Source: Coprinus comatus (taxonomy: Eukaryota; Basidiomycota; Agaricomycetes; Agaricales; Agaricaceae). From it: a stretch of DNA of 64,000 bases. The position numbers and the translations under genes are program-made. Positions within the stretch are counted from its first letter, which is position 1. Every line of letters starts with the position of its first letter. Location: the NCBI GenBank assembly GCA_034638255.1, contig JAWPGT010000002.1:1240001-1304000 (forward strand), given 5' to 3'. This document shows positions 9,472 through 20,423 of the stretch, piece by piece. Below the pieces are notes generated by a model. It was not told the origin of the DNA. It made no database searches and saw nothing but the letters and a program-made list of their open reading frames with translations.

Positions 9472-12117
9472 ATGCGACGTCTTGCTGCCGCATTCTCCCC
9501 CAGGCGCGACAAGGCTGACAACGACAAGCACCCCAGCCACCACAAACTCTCCTCCCCTCCCTCCCTCAGGAGTCGCCTCAAGATTCCCCTCACCATTGGC
9601 TTTGCTCCTCCATCGGCCTTGCGAACCTCATCTTCAACCCCTTACCATGGCTCTCTCAGCGACCATGCCCCGTCCTCTGGTTCATCCACAGGCTCAGCTA
9701 GTCTCAGCTTGCCCACTCCAAATGACGACGATTCTCTCACACCATCGCTTGCTCGCACAACAACCAGGCGGTCGTGGAAAGACTGGCTCGGTGGCAAGAG
9801 ATCCGCCCACCCAAAGGTGCCGGTGAACATTCCGCCAGAGCCTGATCGACTGTTGCCGGCGAATAGTGGCCCCCCTCCGACAACTCAGGTACCCCGCCCA
9901 GCTACCCGGCTACCCGGTCACGACAAGCAGCTCACCGACGAAGACACCTCAGAATCCGACGATGAAGAAAGTCTCGTATTATCAGAACATCCTCCTGCAC
10001 CAACCACGGCTTCTCCCGCCCGTGCACGACAAAACCTTGATGCTTTTGTAAATTCAAGCCTGGTCCCTCCTCCGCCGTCTTCTCCCTTTTCCCAGCCCGC
10101 AAACACCCATCTCTTTCCGCGTTCTTGCAACCGGCCTCACAGTCTTTCCCCGCCTCGTGACGTGCGAAGGTCCATGTTCAACAAGTTTATGCTCCAACAA
10201 CTCAAAGTACTTTCCACTGCTGACGAACAGGAAATTCTCCCCTTTGCCTCTAAACTGCCTCCTGTCCCAACCCAAAATACGTTTTTTTCTGACTCCAGTG
10301 CCATCCAGCCTCCAACAACAACAAAAATATTCTCTGCGAGTCCTGGCCTCCGGCGCTGGATATCTAGAGCATGTTTTGAGGATCGCTTTTCTAATTTCGT
10401 GCCTTCGAATGATGGCATACATCAGGCCCCGATTGTTGGGGGTAAACTGGCTGTCGCCTCACTTGAGTTCTCCGAATTTCTAGACGTCATGGTTGACCCC
10501 GATTTCAATCCGTTGCCAACATCTGAACCGGCTTCAGCTATTTCTCTAATACCTCTATCGACACAAGACTCACCTGGCGCGCCGCCGTCGCCCGACTTGG
10601 TACAGCTTCGTAGGTTGACATTTGCGTTCCACCTTTCATGTTTTGACTTTAATTACACAGAGCCCACGCATACTCGACAATCCTACGTGACTTCTCCTTC
10701 TCCGTTGCGCAAAGAACATGCTCCTGAAACCTCGTCCTTGCAACAACGAAAAACACCAACTTCGATCCCGACACATTCGCAGAGTGGAAGTGTTTCTCCA
10801 AATTCAGTCAAGACAAATACCCAAGCCATTGCTGTTCCATCAATTCCTCAGACATCTAACACAACTAAACGAGCAGTTCGGTTTGTTGAAGATGACAACG
10901 AGGATGCCATGCCCTTGCATCTGCTGCGGCAGAAGAAGATGCGGGAAGAAAAGGCCAAGTTCCTCAGAGCAGAGCAAAGACAGAGGTTAGTCCAACAAGA
11001 GCAGGAACGGCGTCGACAAGAAGCCGAAATCATAGAAAAGGAACACAGGCGACTGGCAAAGGAGAAGGAAAAAATGGAGGTGTATGCGGAAAAGGTTGCT
11101 GCTGCACGCTTAAGGCGAGAATCCCAACGTTCAGGAATCATTCCAGGACTAAAGACGGATACAAATAACCTCCTCCTGCCCTCACACTCAGTAACGTCTT
11201 TACGGGACTCGGAACGTAATAGACATCGCGAGTCCAAAAGGTACTCTCTGATCCCGCATCACACTGGGTCTTCGACTTCAATTCCGCGGAGAGAGCTATC
11301 GGACTCTGCCTTGCCAGTTTCATCATTTTCCCCTACCGTATATTCATTTGAAACCTCTAGTCATCGTGGTAGCAGCCATGGACACTCACCCATTGCAAGT
11401 AATTCTGGTCATGGTAACCATTCACGTCCTGCTTCAACGTACTCTACGTCGTCTGAAGACCGACCAGCTAGCAAGCGAATATCAGGGATTTCATCAGCTT
11501 CAGGTAATCATACAAGACCTTTTGCAACATATCCGATATGGGCGGGTAGTAACCAAAGCATACAAAAGGCCCAGTTCATACCTCCCGTTCCTCCAATGCC
11601 AGAGTTCATGAATGACTTCGTATTGTTACCACCTTCTGCACCATTTATGATGCACCAGTACCCCAGGCAGTCACGGCATTCGTCACCCATACCATCTAAT
11701 TCTTCTGGTTCACTACGTGGCAACTCGACGAACTCGAGCACTGAAAGGGTGAATACGAGTCGTTCATCGTCTTACCAACCAAAAATGACTACATCAGCGC
11801 CTCCTTCTCCGGGTATATCACCAAATCGTCATTCAAGGAATAGTAGCGGAGACTCACGAAGGTCAAGCATGCCTGTTCCACCACAGACCCAGTCACAGCA
11901 AGGATCACTACCTAGAGGAAGATCCAATGTACCACGTTCCCAGATGATGCAGAACGAAAACAACTGGGAATCGCCAAATCCATGGACAGCTTTGCCAACC
12001 CAACGCGGTAATGTACCTACCTCGATGCCAGTATCATTATATTCGCACTCCGCAGGACTAAACACGATGTCTAAAGGCGCATCTTCAGGTGGCACTGTTA
12101 GAGGGAAAGGGCGGTAA
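9472..12117 (+). CDS. Large Ser/Pro-rich, mostly disordered protein with a coiled coil
   Basis: About 880 codons in one long frame, with one probable in-phase intron at 10610-10660 (GTAGG...ACACAG, 51 nt) whose removal joins QL to QPTHTRQ. The protein is dominated by Ser, Pro, Thr and Asn and is predicted to be disordered. The only ordered element is a long charged coiled coil at about residues 485-550 (LLRQKKMREEKAKFLRAEQ, then Glu/Arg-rich heptads). The N-terminus is basic and has repeated short Ser runs. I recognise no catalytic domain. Proteins built this way in fungi are often scaffolds or polarity factors, but that is inference only. The start chosen is the first ATG in frame, giving MRRLAAAFSPRRDKAD. 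Confidence 0.75.
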   Translation: MRRLAAAFSPRRDKADNDKHPSHHKLSSPPSLRSRLKIPLTIGFAPPSALRTSSSTPYHGSLSDHAPSSGSSTGSASLSLPTPNDDDSLTPSLARTTTRRSWKDWLGGKRSAHPKVPVNIPPEPDRLLPANSGPPPTTQVPRPATRLPGHDKQLTDEDTSESDDEESLVLSEHPPAPTTASPARARQNLDAFVNSSLVPPPPSSPFSQPANTHLFPRSCNRPHSLSPPRDVRRSMFNKFMLQQLKVLSTADEQEILPFASKLPPVPTQNTFFSDSSAIQPPTTTKIFSASPGLRRWISRACFEDRFSNFVPSNDGIHQAPIVGGKLAVASLEFSEFLDVMVDPDFNPLPTSEPASAISLIPLSTQDSPGAPPSPDLVQLRRLTFAFHLSCFDFNYTEPTHTRQSYVTSPSPLRKEHAPETSSLQQRKTPTSIPTHSQSGSVSPNSVKTNTQAIAVPSIPQTSNTTKRAVRFVEDDNEDAMPLHLLRQKKMREEKAKFLRAEQRQRLVQQEQERRRQEAEIIEKEHRRLAKEKEKMEVYAEKVAAARLRRESQRSGIIPGLKTDTNNLLLPSHSVTSLRDSERNRHRESKRYSLIPHHTGSSTSIPRRELSDSALPVSSFSPTVYSFETSSHRGSSHGHSPIASNSGHGNHSRPASTYSTSSEDRPASKRISGISSASGNHTRPFATYPIWAGSNQSIQKAQFIPPVPPMPEFMNDFVLLPPSAPFMMHQYPRQSRHSSPIPSNSSGSLRGNSTNSSTERVNTSRSSSYQPKMTTSAPPSPGISPNRHSRNSSGDSRRSSMPVPPQTQSQQGSLPRGRSNVPRSQMMQNENNWESPNPWTALPTQRGNVPTSMPVSLYSHSAGLNTMSKGASSGGTVRGKGR

Positions 12118-12899
12118 GAGACGGACTATGATTTTATTTATTATATTGCCCGGACCCTCCGGAATCAGAATACTGGTTGTGGATAGGGGAGTACCTTGCC
12201 TTACTTGCCTTGATCTATGGCTGGTTATTTTATCGACATCGTGCTCGTGGACACTAGACATTATTTTTTTCTTGTCCCATCCTTTATCTCGCCTCCTACG
12301 ACATTGTTACGTTCTTTCTCGGATGCTCATTCATTTTTATTTCTTCCACATCACAACTTTAGTGCGTTGTTAGTATCGTACATGCACACTTTCTCAATAA
12401 CATGCTTTCTCTTGTCTAACATTCATTCCGCGCTTCACTTTCCTTCTTTTTTTCCCCCAAATTCTGCTACTCCATGACTTATTTTATCTAGCTCATCACC
12501 ACGCTTTTGAGATTTGCATTACATCACACAACAAAATCTTTTTAGGTTATACTTTTCCGCGTTTGTATACCATAGACTACCTGGACTTTTACTTTACTTA
12601 GCCTGATAATCTTCGAAACCTGCGTCTTGCTAGTGCCTAACGCTTCGGCTGATACTGGACTGATGTGAGGAATGTGTGATCAAGTGATCAAGTTCTACGG
12701 AACGCGTTCTGCAGTCGCGTCGTTCATATCCTCACGTGAGGACAATGGCTCTTGCAATACACACTACTTACCCTCCCACATTTTCTTGTCCCTACACTCT
12801 GTTCACCCTCTCACTTTTCTTGTCTTTCTAATCTAATCACGTATTGACTGCTTTTGTTAAACCATTCACCCTGATCTAACCGCCCACATCTCAATATTC
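12118..12899. other. Intergenic, pyrimidine-rich upstream region of the RdRP gene
   Basis: It is rich in C and T, especially 12240-12470 and 12770-12850, as is common in basidiomycete promoters and 3' ends. A short direct duplication of GTGATCAA lies near 12677-12694. No coding exon is supported, although short ORFs exist in it. Confidence 0.5.
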
Positions 12900-15800
12900 A
12901 TGAACTCCGGAGAATTAGCTCCAGATCTATCACAGGTGCAGCTTTCCGCGTATCGCCCGTTGCTTTGATTGTGCCAATCAAAATGAACCTTAGAGCAGTA
13001 GTATTTTTGACGTTTTCGAGTCTGGGCCTGATTTTTGGGGTCAAGCGCTGGAATGTACTGAAAGTGAGGGCTCTGATATACTTTGTTCTTTGGAACGTGT
13101 GTTTAAATGTGATGTGCATCTGTAGCTGTAGACGCTGTCGACTTAACGTCTATCTCCTGCTATTCTTCATCAGATACTACCACCGCATCTACGGAGTCTT
13201 TGGACACCCCGATAGCTTCTTCGTCGTCGTCATCATCTTCGTCATCATCATCTATAGGGACGGTAGAAAGGAATACCCTCAAGCGGAAGGGTCTACCTTC
13301 TACGGACATAACTCCGCGCCCATCCAAATTTGCACGCAAAAATTCTACATCAACGGATCGAAAAGATACAGTGACAGCCACGGACCCCAACATCATCAAC
13401 TTGGTATGTTATTTTTATCCCATTTCGTGCACTAGATATGCGCATAGATATGAATATGGAAAATGGTTGGACAGTCCCCCTCTCAGCACTTACAATCTTG
13501 CATCAATTCACGAAAATTACCTTGGAGCGTTCAATGGGAACTAGCGAGATTGGTGTCCAAAGGCATACGAAGTTGGGAAGGTCAAAATGCTATCACATTA
13601 CCAGAGTTGGATCGACTTCGTTCCATGGAAAACTCGGCACGCCCAAATCTTGACGGTGCGCGTAAAATTTCCACTGTATTTTTCAATGAACAGACTGAGA
13701 CTGGTTTGTGTTATTCTTTTGGAATATTCGGTTCTGTTTCATCTCATACCTAGATGCTATGGACCGGTTGTTGCGTGCCGAGAAGAAGGCAACCGTATGT
13801 ACTCTATCCTTTTTATACGTGGACCACATAATAAGTGTCTGACTACTTCAGGATCCATGGATGGAGTTCGACCTGGAGGAGAAATTTATTGCTGATAATC
13901 CAAATTCAATCATCGTTAATTGGGAACCGGGGTTCTGGTATGGAGGTCGGGTCCACTTCCTTGCATCGCTCAAAAGACCTCACAAAGGGGAATTCAAGAT
14001 TGAGCTGATGCAAGCTGAGCTAAGCACCAGTAACAGTTTCGCTCGTCGTTTTGGAAGCAAGAGTTTTCTTCGTTTGAAGATTCCGAAGTCGGTGCTGAAC
14101 AACGGTGGCCGCGAACTCCAGGACTTCCTTCTGAGGCCAGTTATCTTGTGTCATCATGTGTTTCGTGCGTTCTATGCAAAAGAGCAAACTGTATTTTTTT
14201 TCCGTACCAATGAGGTTTGGGACGCTAGGCTACAGATGATATCACCAGCTTCACACCTGCCCGGAATGAGCTTGGAAGAGTTTATTGAGTGGCATAACCC
14301 GCAAGAGCTCAATAATGGACAGGTATATTCGTTTTTTCTTCTTTTGAGGTTCCCAAATAAATGAATAATCAGGCTGTTGCCAAATGGTCATCACGGTTTG
14401 CCCTTGGCTTGTCGACGTCAATACCTGGGATAACACTGGGAGAAAATGATGTCACTATAATAGATGATCAACGTATGTCTCCTCGTCACTGCACTGCCTT
14501 GTAGCTAACGTGCTATCGGATAGTCAACTTTAGCGGTTCTGATATGACTGATGGTGCAGGTTTCATCAGTCGAAACCTACTCCAAAAATTAAAAGAGATG
14601 CATGATTGGGACACTCGACCGTCGGCTATTCAAGTCCGAGTTATGGGAAGCAAAGTAAGTATCATTCATTTGTGGATTTCTCTTTACTAACAACTTGTCA
14701 AGGGGCTCCTTGTCGAACATCCAGATCCGGAAAGTGTCGGAATTCAACTACGACCTTCCCAAATCAAGATTAAATACGAGCACCCATTGGATGCGACACA
14801 TCTGACCATAGATATACTGCGCACATCTCATGCCAGGTATCCCATTCGAATTTCGCCAGATGTCATTATCAATCTCTCGGAGAACAACGTGAATCCACAA
14901 ACCTTTGAGCAGCTCTTAATCCACAACTTGAACGAGCTGATTGATCCGTTGTTAAATTGGGATGAAAATGACCCTAAAGCAATGCCTGAGTTATGGCAAA
15001 GGTTTGAGAGGATCGGCTCGGTCATTCGAGCTCGGCGCGCTCGTGAAGAAATTGCTATTGCAAGAGTCAATGGATATTCTGAGTTGGATACGGAGGAGGC
15101 TGATGAGGACGAGGACGAGGATGAAAATATCAATATTGCCCAGCAATCTTCACCATGGTGGCCTGATGCATACGGTGGAAGTCCGTCATGTCTGGAAGAA
15201 ACTGTAATGTACTGGCTTGACTCCGGCTTTCATCCCGCTACTTGTGCTATTCTACGTCAAAAGGCTCAAATTGTTATTAAAAATCAAATCCAACGGTTGA
15301 CCAAGAATATCTTCATTGACATTCCTCAATCATGTGGTGGTTGGATAGTTCCAGGTATGGACTTGAAGAACATATGCGAATTACTCCCTAACTTATATTT
15401 TTGCTTAGATCCTTTGAATGTTTTGAAAGAAGGGGAGGTTTTCTTTTGGAGTTCTCAGGACAAGCTTATATCTCAGGATGGGACGGCAACGAACATCATC
15501 ACCGGCGATGTCCTGATTACGCGTGATCCCTGTCGCCTACCAACAGACGTTCAAAAGGTATGCTTCACAAATAATGCCAAATTCCCATAGTTGAACTGAG
15601 AATTTTAAGTGGAAGGCGGTTGATCACGTAAAATTACATTACCTGAAGGATGTCATTGTCCTATCTACACAGGGGTCCCGACGAGCTGCAGACTGGTTAT
15701 CGGGCGGTAAGTTATTTCCCCATTCTCACATACTCAGCTATTGATCACCATACACAGGAGACTATGATGGAGACAAGGCTAAACTCATTTGGCAACGAGA

Positions 15801-16878
15801 ACTCGTAGAGGGATTTAAACCTGCGCCCTTGGAGTATGCTACCCCACCAAAAGAATTGGACAGCAACTTCAGAGAAGAAAATGAACGCGTTCCGGCGTTT
15901 ATATTAAGGACGAAACACCTGGACAACGAGAAAAGGCTTCACGAGCTACAAAAATCACTTTTGGGTACTATTCAAGATCACAGTATGGTAGGGTTATACT
16001 CTGGTTTCTGTGACTGTTCGGCATATGAGAATGGGTATCAACATGAGACTACTAAGCTTTTGGCCTATATGTCTGTCATCCTTCTCGTGATATATAGTCT
16101 TTTCCTGATTGGCTGGCTCTCTAGGTTTACGACAATTTTAGATGGAAGGAAGACAGGCAAAACCGTGAAACCCGAAATCTTCCAAAGACACAGAACTCTT
16201 TTCGGAAGGCGCGTTGATTGGAAATTAAAGGTCAAACAGATCAACACGAGTAATTCAGATGACAACTTTCCGAATGCGAAACGCAGAAAGAACGAGAAGC
16301 ATGTCATGGATCGCCTACTCGAGTTTGCGACCAAAGTAGGAGATAAAAAACTGGCGGCGGTAGAAAAGCAAGTGAATGATTGTGCAAACCAAGCTGATGC
16401 ACACCTTCTCGCACCTTACAAACGAATACGCGAAAACATTGAAGAATGGAGATTATTGGGTCATCTTCTACAGGCAGATGAATTGGAAAGGGAGTTGAAA
16501 ATGATCGAGACGCACGTCGAAGAAGTTTATCACCGCCACCGCGCTAACATCGGGCCAGGTTTCACCAAACTGCCAATTGAGAAACGTCAAGATATTTTGC
16601 GCCATATTTCGAAATACTTCAATCAATTTCCTGCCGAAACTGAATTCCTATTCCTTTCCTTAGTGGAATTTGGGTTGGATTGGATCAAAGCATCGTACGC
16701 ATATCACTTTGACTCGAAGCGAGTACCACAGGGTTCTTTCAGTAGGTTTCCATGGGATGTTGCATTCCGAACTTTGTGCGACATCAAAACCCACGCACTT
16801 CAGAAGGAAGGGAAAGAATTCAAACCTTTAACGAAAGATTTTTACAATAATATGGCGATTAAGGTTCAAAAATCTTGA
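12900..16878 (+). CDS. RNA-dependent RNA polymerase, eukaryotic (QDE-1/RDR) family
   Basis: Makes double-stranded RNA for RNA silencing. Thirteen exons: 12900-12935, 12994-13063, 13126-13403, 13475-13703, 13754-13794, 13852-14322, 14373-14472, 14524-14654, 14703-15354, 15409-15557, 15616-15706, 15758-16070 and 16125-16878; about 1104 residues. A poly-Ser tract and a nuclear-signal-like basic stretch lie near the N-terminus. Family blocks in order: MTDGAGFISRNLLQKL, DPLNVLKEGEVFFWSSQD, GDVLITRDPCRLPTDVQK, then the catalytic loop GGDYDGDKAKLIWQ, in which the three Asp of DxDGD are present, then LDGRKTG. Two 54-nt introns (15355-15408, 16071-16124) leave the frame open, so a naive ORF call would wrongly include them. 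The exact first two exons and the starts of exons 3 and 4 are the least certain parts. Confidence 0.92.
13204..13255 (+). repeat. Trinucleotide (TCN) microsatellite coding poly-Ser in the RdRP
   Basis: A run of TCG, TCA and TCT codons makes a tract of twelve Ser residues between IA and IGTVERN in the RdRP N-terminal region. Such tracts expand and contract easily and usually sit in unstructured linkers. Confidence 0.7.
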
Positions 16879-17711
16879 ATAAACATGGACAGTTTTCTTG
16901 GATTTCTTGGATTGCATTTTCTTCATTTTGACGGACCACTGTTGCATATAATCTTAGAACCATGTATGTTTTCATTTAGTAGTATATACCCTTTGCGAAG
17001 CTTGTATGAAAAACAATAATTATATGTGTATTATAGTCATTGTAATTTTTTTCACGGGAACGAGAACCCATGAACAGAAGTCGGAAAAAATGGGATAGTG
17101 ATCTCCATGATTGATCCACTGCCAAGGAGTTATTGATCTGAACTGATGCACGCTGATAGTACGTCTTATGATGTGGACTGACCATACGATCATTGTCATC
17201 GATGTCGCAATGTGACCTAAGCAAGATAAGTAAATGATTTAGGATTGTATGGCCGCAGTGGCAACGAAGTTGTGTGATTTTGTTGTGTTTTATACTTAGC
17301 TTGGGCAGGCGAGCAAGCGATGATAAGAAAAGGTACATAATGGAAAGTAAGCCCACTTAGGTATATACGGATCGTACACGGAGGCCTCGAATGCGTGTAA
17401 ATAGAACCCGTGGACCTAGAGGTTGTCGGAAAAGTCCCGACGATCCGAAACTCCCTATTGCGGAACTTTTGAATTTGATTACAAAAAAAAAAGCGGTGTT
17501 GCACATATTCTCCGAGTATTTTTCGATTTAGTCAAGAGCTCGTACACGGCCGTACAGCAGGATATATTATGACATAGGGTGGCCCAAACTTAATGTACTT
17601 GAAGTAATTTGGGCGTAATGAAACTAGAGAGAGAATGAAACTAGAAGGGTGACTGATGGGCGCTGTGACGAAGTGACCTTACTGCACATCGGTCAGGAGC
17701 GACAAGGCTCA
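16879..17711. other. Intergenic, no gene seen
   Basis: This region lies between the RdRP stop and the AP-1 sigma start. It contains AT-rich stretches and a poly-A tract near 17482-17491. The minus-strand ORFs here show no protein-like pattern. It presumably contains the RdRP 3' UTR and the promoter of the sigma gene. Confidence 0.5.
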
Positions 17712-18521
17712 ATGATCAACTACATCCTTCTTGTATCACGGCAAGGTTTGATGCTCATCGCTTTCAAAACTCGTGTAGTTGACGTTAATGTATTTGCGCA
17801 GGTAAGGTCCGTCTTGCAAAATGGTTTACCACAATGGCCCCAAAGGCCAAGGCAAAGATCGTCAAGGATGTAACACAACTGGTGCTGGCGCGTCGCACTC
17901 GGATGTGTAACTTTTTGGAATACAAAGGTTAGGGGGGGTTCGATTGCTCCATTACGAAAGGAAGCCAACTGAAGTTATACAGACACAAAAGTTGTGTACC
18001 GTCGTTATGCGTCGTTGTTCTTCGTCTGCGGGATTTCGCAGGGTGACAATGAACTCGTGACGCTGGAGATTATCCATCGCTACGTGGAAGTGCTGGACCG
18101 ATACTTTGGAAATGTGAGTGGATATCCTTCTGTTAAGTGTTTGGGTAAATGTGACGGCGGCATTAGGTGTGCGAACTTGATCTGTGAGTTATTGTGACTA
18201 TCCCGGGTGGAAGAACCTGACCGCTGTGTCATTATGCCAGGATCTTTAACTTCCAAAAGGCATATGCGGTGAGTATTTTGAGATGCTTGGCGTCCGTTCA
18301 TAAAGGGGTTTATTCTTGAGGGGTCAGATTCTTGATGAATTGATCATTGCCGGGGAACTTCAAGAGTCATCTAAGAAGTCTGTGTTGCGCGTCGTACGTC
18401 AAGAACAAGAAAAGCACTGGGTATATACTAATATAGGGTGCAGGTGACACAGTCGGATAACGTTGAGGAGCAGGAGAACTCTGACGAGACACTGGGCCGC
18501 CTTGGATCTCGAAGCGGTTAG
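17712..18521 (+). CDS. APS1: AP-1 clathrin adaptor complex sigma subunit
   Basis: Small subunit of the AP-1 adaptor, acting in clathrin-coated vesicle traffic between trans-Golgi and endosomes. Seven exons: 17712-17745, 17802-17927, 17983-18113, 18167-18183 (17 nt), 18241-18268, 18328-18393 and 18444-18521, giving 159 residues, the usual size. The sequence is collinear with the family: [95 protein letters not shown]. The [13 protein letters not shown] ending points to AP-1 rather than AP-2 or AP-3. Its tail is acidic ([13 protein letters not shown]). The 17-nt exon and closely spaced introns would defeat simple gene callers. Confidence 0.95.
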
Positions 18522-18835
18522 ATGTTTTAATGTTTACGCAAGTACAGAGCATGACTTGTATATCCCAAGGTCCGATGATGTAGCGCTGGGCCAGGAGGCG
18601 AAGGCCTGTACGGTTGGAGAAAGCCCTTGACCCAGCAAGCCTGTAGGAGAATAATGTTAGATATAATCTGTAACTGTATGAGAGGCTGGCGGCCGAGGCA
18701 GGGCCGGGGCACCGGCGATCGCCGAGAGACCAATTCCACAATCGGTGGGGGCCGACGAATGAGGAATGTATTATTGTAAAGCAACGGCCGAGTGTCAGGA
18801 GCAGCGGGGAAGAGACATATGTGGGGATGCTGCAT

Positions 18836-18842
18836 CTTATCT
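18836..18842 (-). promoter_or_regulatory. Candidate GATA-factor site (AGATAAG)
   Basis: On the minus strand this reads AGATAAG, a match to the HGATAR site bound by fungal nitrogen regulators of the AreA/Nit2 type. It lies about 160 bp upstream of the glutamine synthetase start, with a second copy 54 bp nearer. Role inferred from position and known regulation of this gene in fungi. Confidence 0.45.
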
Positions 18843-18889
18843 GTCCCTGCACCCAAAGAAAAGCAGATGATTGTGGCGGTGCCGCACCG

Positions 18890-18896
18890 CTTATCG
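18890..18896 (-). promoter_or_regulatory. Second candidate GATA-factor site (CGATAAG)
   Basis: Minus-strand CGATAAG, also fitting HGATAR. It is directly followed by a CCAAT box at 18898-18902 and lies about 105 bp upstream of the glutamine synthetase start. AreA/Nit2-type factors often use pairs of such sites. Confidence 0.45.
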
Positions 18897-18999
18897 TCCA
18901 ATCACCGGCAAGCACAAGCACAAACAAGCACAAGCACTGCTGCCCGCCTTCAAAAGTCTTTCGGCACAAGCTAAAGCCATACTCTCTCTTCAAATTCCA

Positions 19000-20276
19000 A
19001 TGGCTTCCTTCTTATATCGTAACGACCTCCTCGCGCCCTATCTTGCCCTTCCCCAAGGCGAGAAGATCCAGGCTGAATGTGCGTCATCGACGTTCCGCAG
19101 CCATCTCTCCCATACTGACAATTTTACACAGACGTCTGGGTTGATGGCGACGGTGGTCTCCGTTCCAAAACTACAGTGTGTATTCTGCCTCACCCGCCCC
19201 ATCCACTGCCTAACTCATCTCACCTTCTAGACAGTCAGCAAGAAGGTGACTGACATTGGCCAACTCCGTATCTGGGACTTTGATGGTTCTTCAACCAACC
19301 AAGCCCCCGGACATGACTCAGATGTCTACCTTCGTCCTGCTGCCATCTTCAAGGATCCTTTCCGTGGTGGCGACAACATCCTCGTCCTTGCCGAAACCTA
19401 CAACAATGATGGCACCCCCAACAGGACAAATTACCGCCACCATGCTGCCAAGGTCTTCGAAGAGTCCAAGGAGACTGAACCCTGGTTCGGTCTTGAGCAA
19501 GAGTATACCCTCTTCGATGCCGACGGTAGCCCATTCGGTTGGCCAAAGGGTGGTTTCCCTGGCCCCCAGGGTCCCTACTATTGCGGTGCTGGTGAGTTAA
19601 AGTGATTTCAGGGTTGCCTCTGATCTCATTTCGCCCAGGCACTGGCAAGGTCTTTGCCCGTGACCTCATTGAGGCCCATTACCGAGCTTGCCTTTATTCT
19701 GGCATCAACATCAGTGGTATCAACGCCGAGGTTATGCCTTCTCAGTGGGAGTTCCAGGTCGGCCCTTGTGAGGGTATTTCCATGGGCGACCACCTCTGGA
19801 TGGCCCGCTACCTACTCATCCGTATTGCTGAGCAATGGGGTCTCAAGGTCTCTTTCCACCCCAAACCTCTCGCCGGTGACTGGAATGGCGCTGGATGCCA
19901 CACCAACTACTCTACTAAGGCTATGCGTGAACCTGGAGGCATGAAGGCAATTGAAGAGGCTATTGAAAAACTGTCCAAGAGGCACGATGAGCATATCGCT
20001 GTCTATGGTGAAGACAATGACCTCCGTCTCACTGGTCGCCATGAAACTGGTCACATTAGTAATTTCAGCTCTGGTGTCGCCAACCGTGGTGCCTCGATCC
20101 GTGTACCTCGACATGTCGCCGCCCAAGGCTATGGATATCTTGAGGACCGTCGCCCCGCCTCTAACATTGGTATGATTTGTCTTTGATTCACATGTTGGTT
20201 TCATGTTCACGAGCATCTTCTAGATCCTTACCGTGTAACCAGCATAATCGTCGCCACCACCGTCCTCAACAAGTAA
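19000..20276 (+). CDS. GLN1: Glutamine synthetase, type II (cytosolic)
   Basis: Joins ammonium and glutamate to form glutamine using ATP. Five exons: 19000-19078, 19132-19175, 19231-19591, 19639-20169 and 20224-20276, giving 355 residues, the standard eukaryotic length. Family signatures are present: [20 protein letters not shown], the Glu of [48 protein letters not shown], and [13 protein letters not shown] near the end. The substrate-binding Glu and Arg residues in these blocks are all present. The C-terminus ([12 protein letters not shown]) is slightly short but ordinary. Two GATA-type sites upstream suggest nitrogen control. Confidence 0.97.
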
Positions 20277-20423
20277 TTGTATCATTATCACACATTTTCA
20301 TCTTCTATACTACTACTACGTAGCGATTGTCAGGAACGGAGAACTGCATTACCTATTGTCGGATGACAATATCTAGACTAGTGTGGCTGTAATTATTTGG
20401 ACGCATTGGATATCTTTGAAAGT

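Larger units (their letters stand above)
18522..18999. other. Promoter region of glutamine synthetase
   Basis: The 478 bp ahead of the glutamine synthetase start contain two GATA sites, a CCAAT box at 18898-18902, and a purine/C-rich direct repeat of AAGCACA units at about 18909-18940. A long minus-strand ORF crosses the region (18367-18993) but lacks any protein-like composition and overlaps the sigma gene exon. Confidence 0.5.

Noticed and set aside
9070..9543. 157-codon minus-strand open frame
   Set aside because: Antisense to the last RRN7 exon and to the start of the disordered protein; no family features.
18909..18940. AAGCACA direct repeat as a possible mobile-element footprint
   Set aside because: Too short and imperfect, with no target-site duplication or element ends nearby; more likely simple-sequence promoter DNA.
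18367..18993. 208-codon minus-strand open frame ahead of glutamine synthetase
   Set aside because: It overlaps the last AP-1 sigma exons and the promoter, has no domain-like pattern, and its composition is that of antisense low-complexity sequence.
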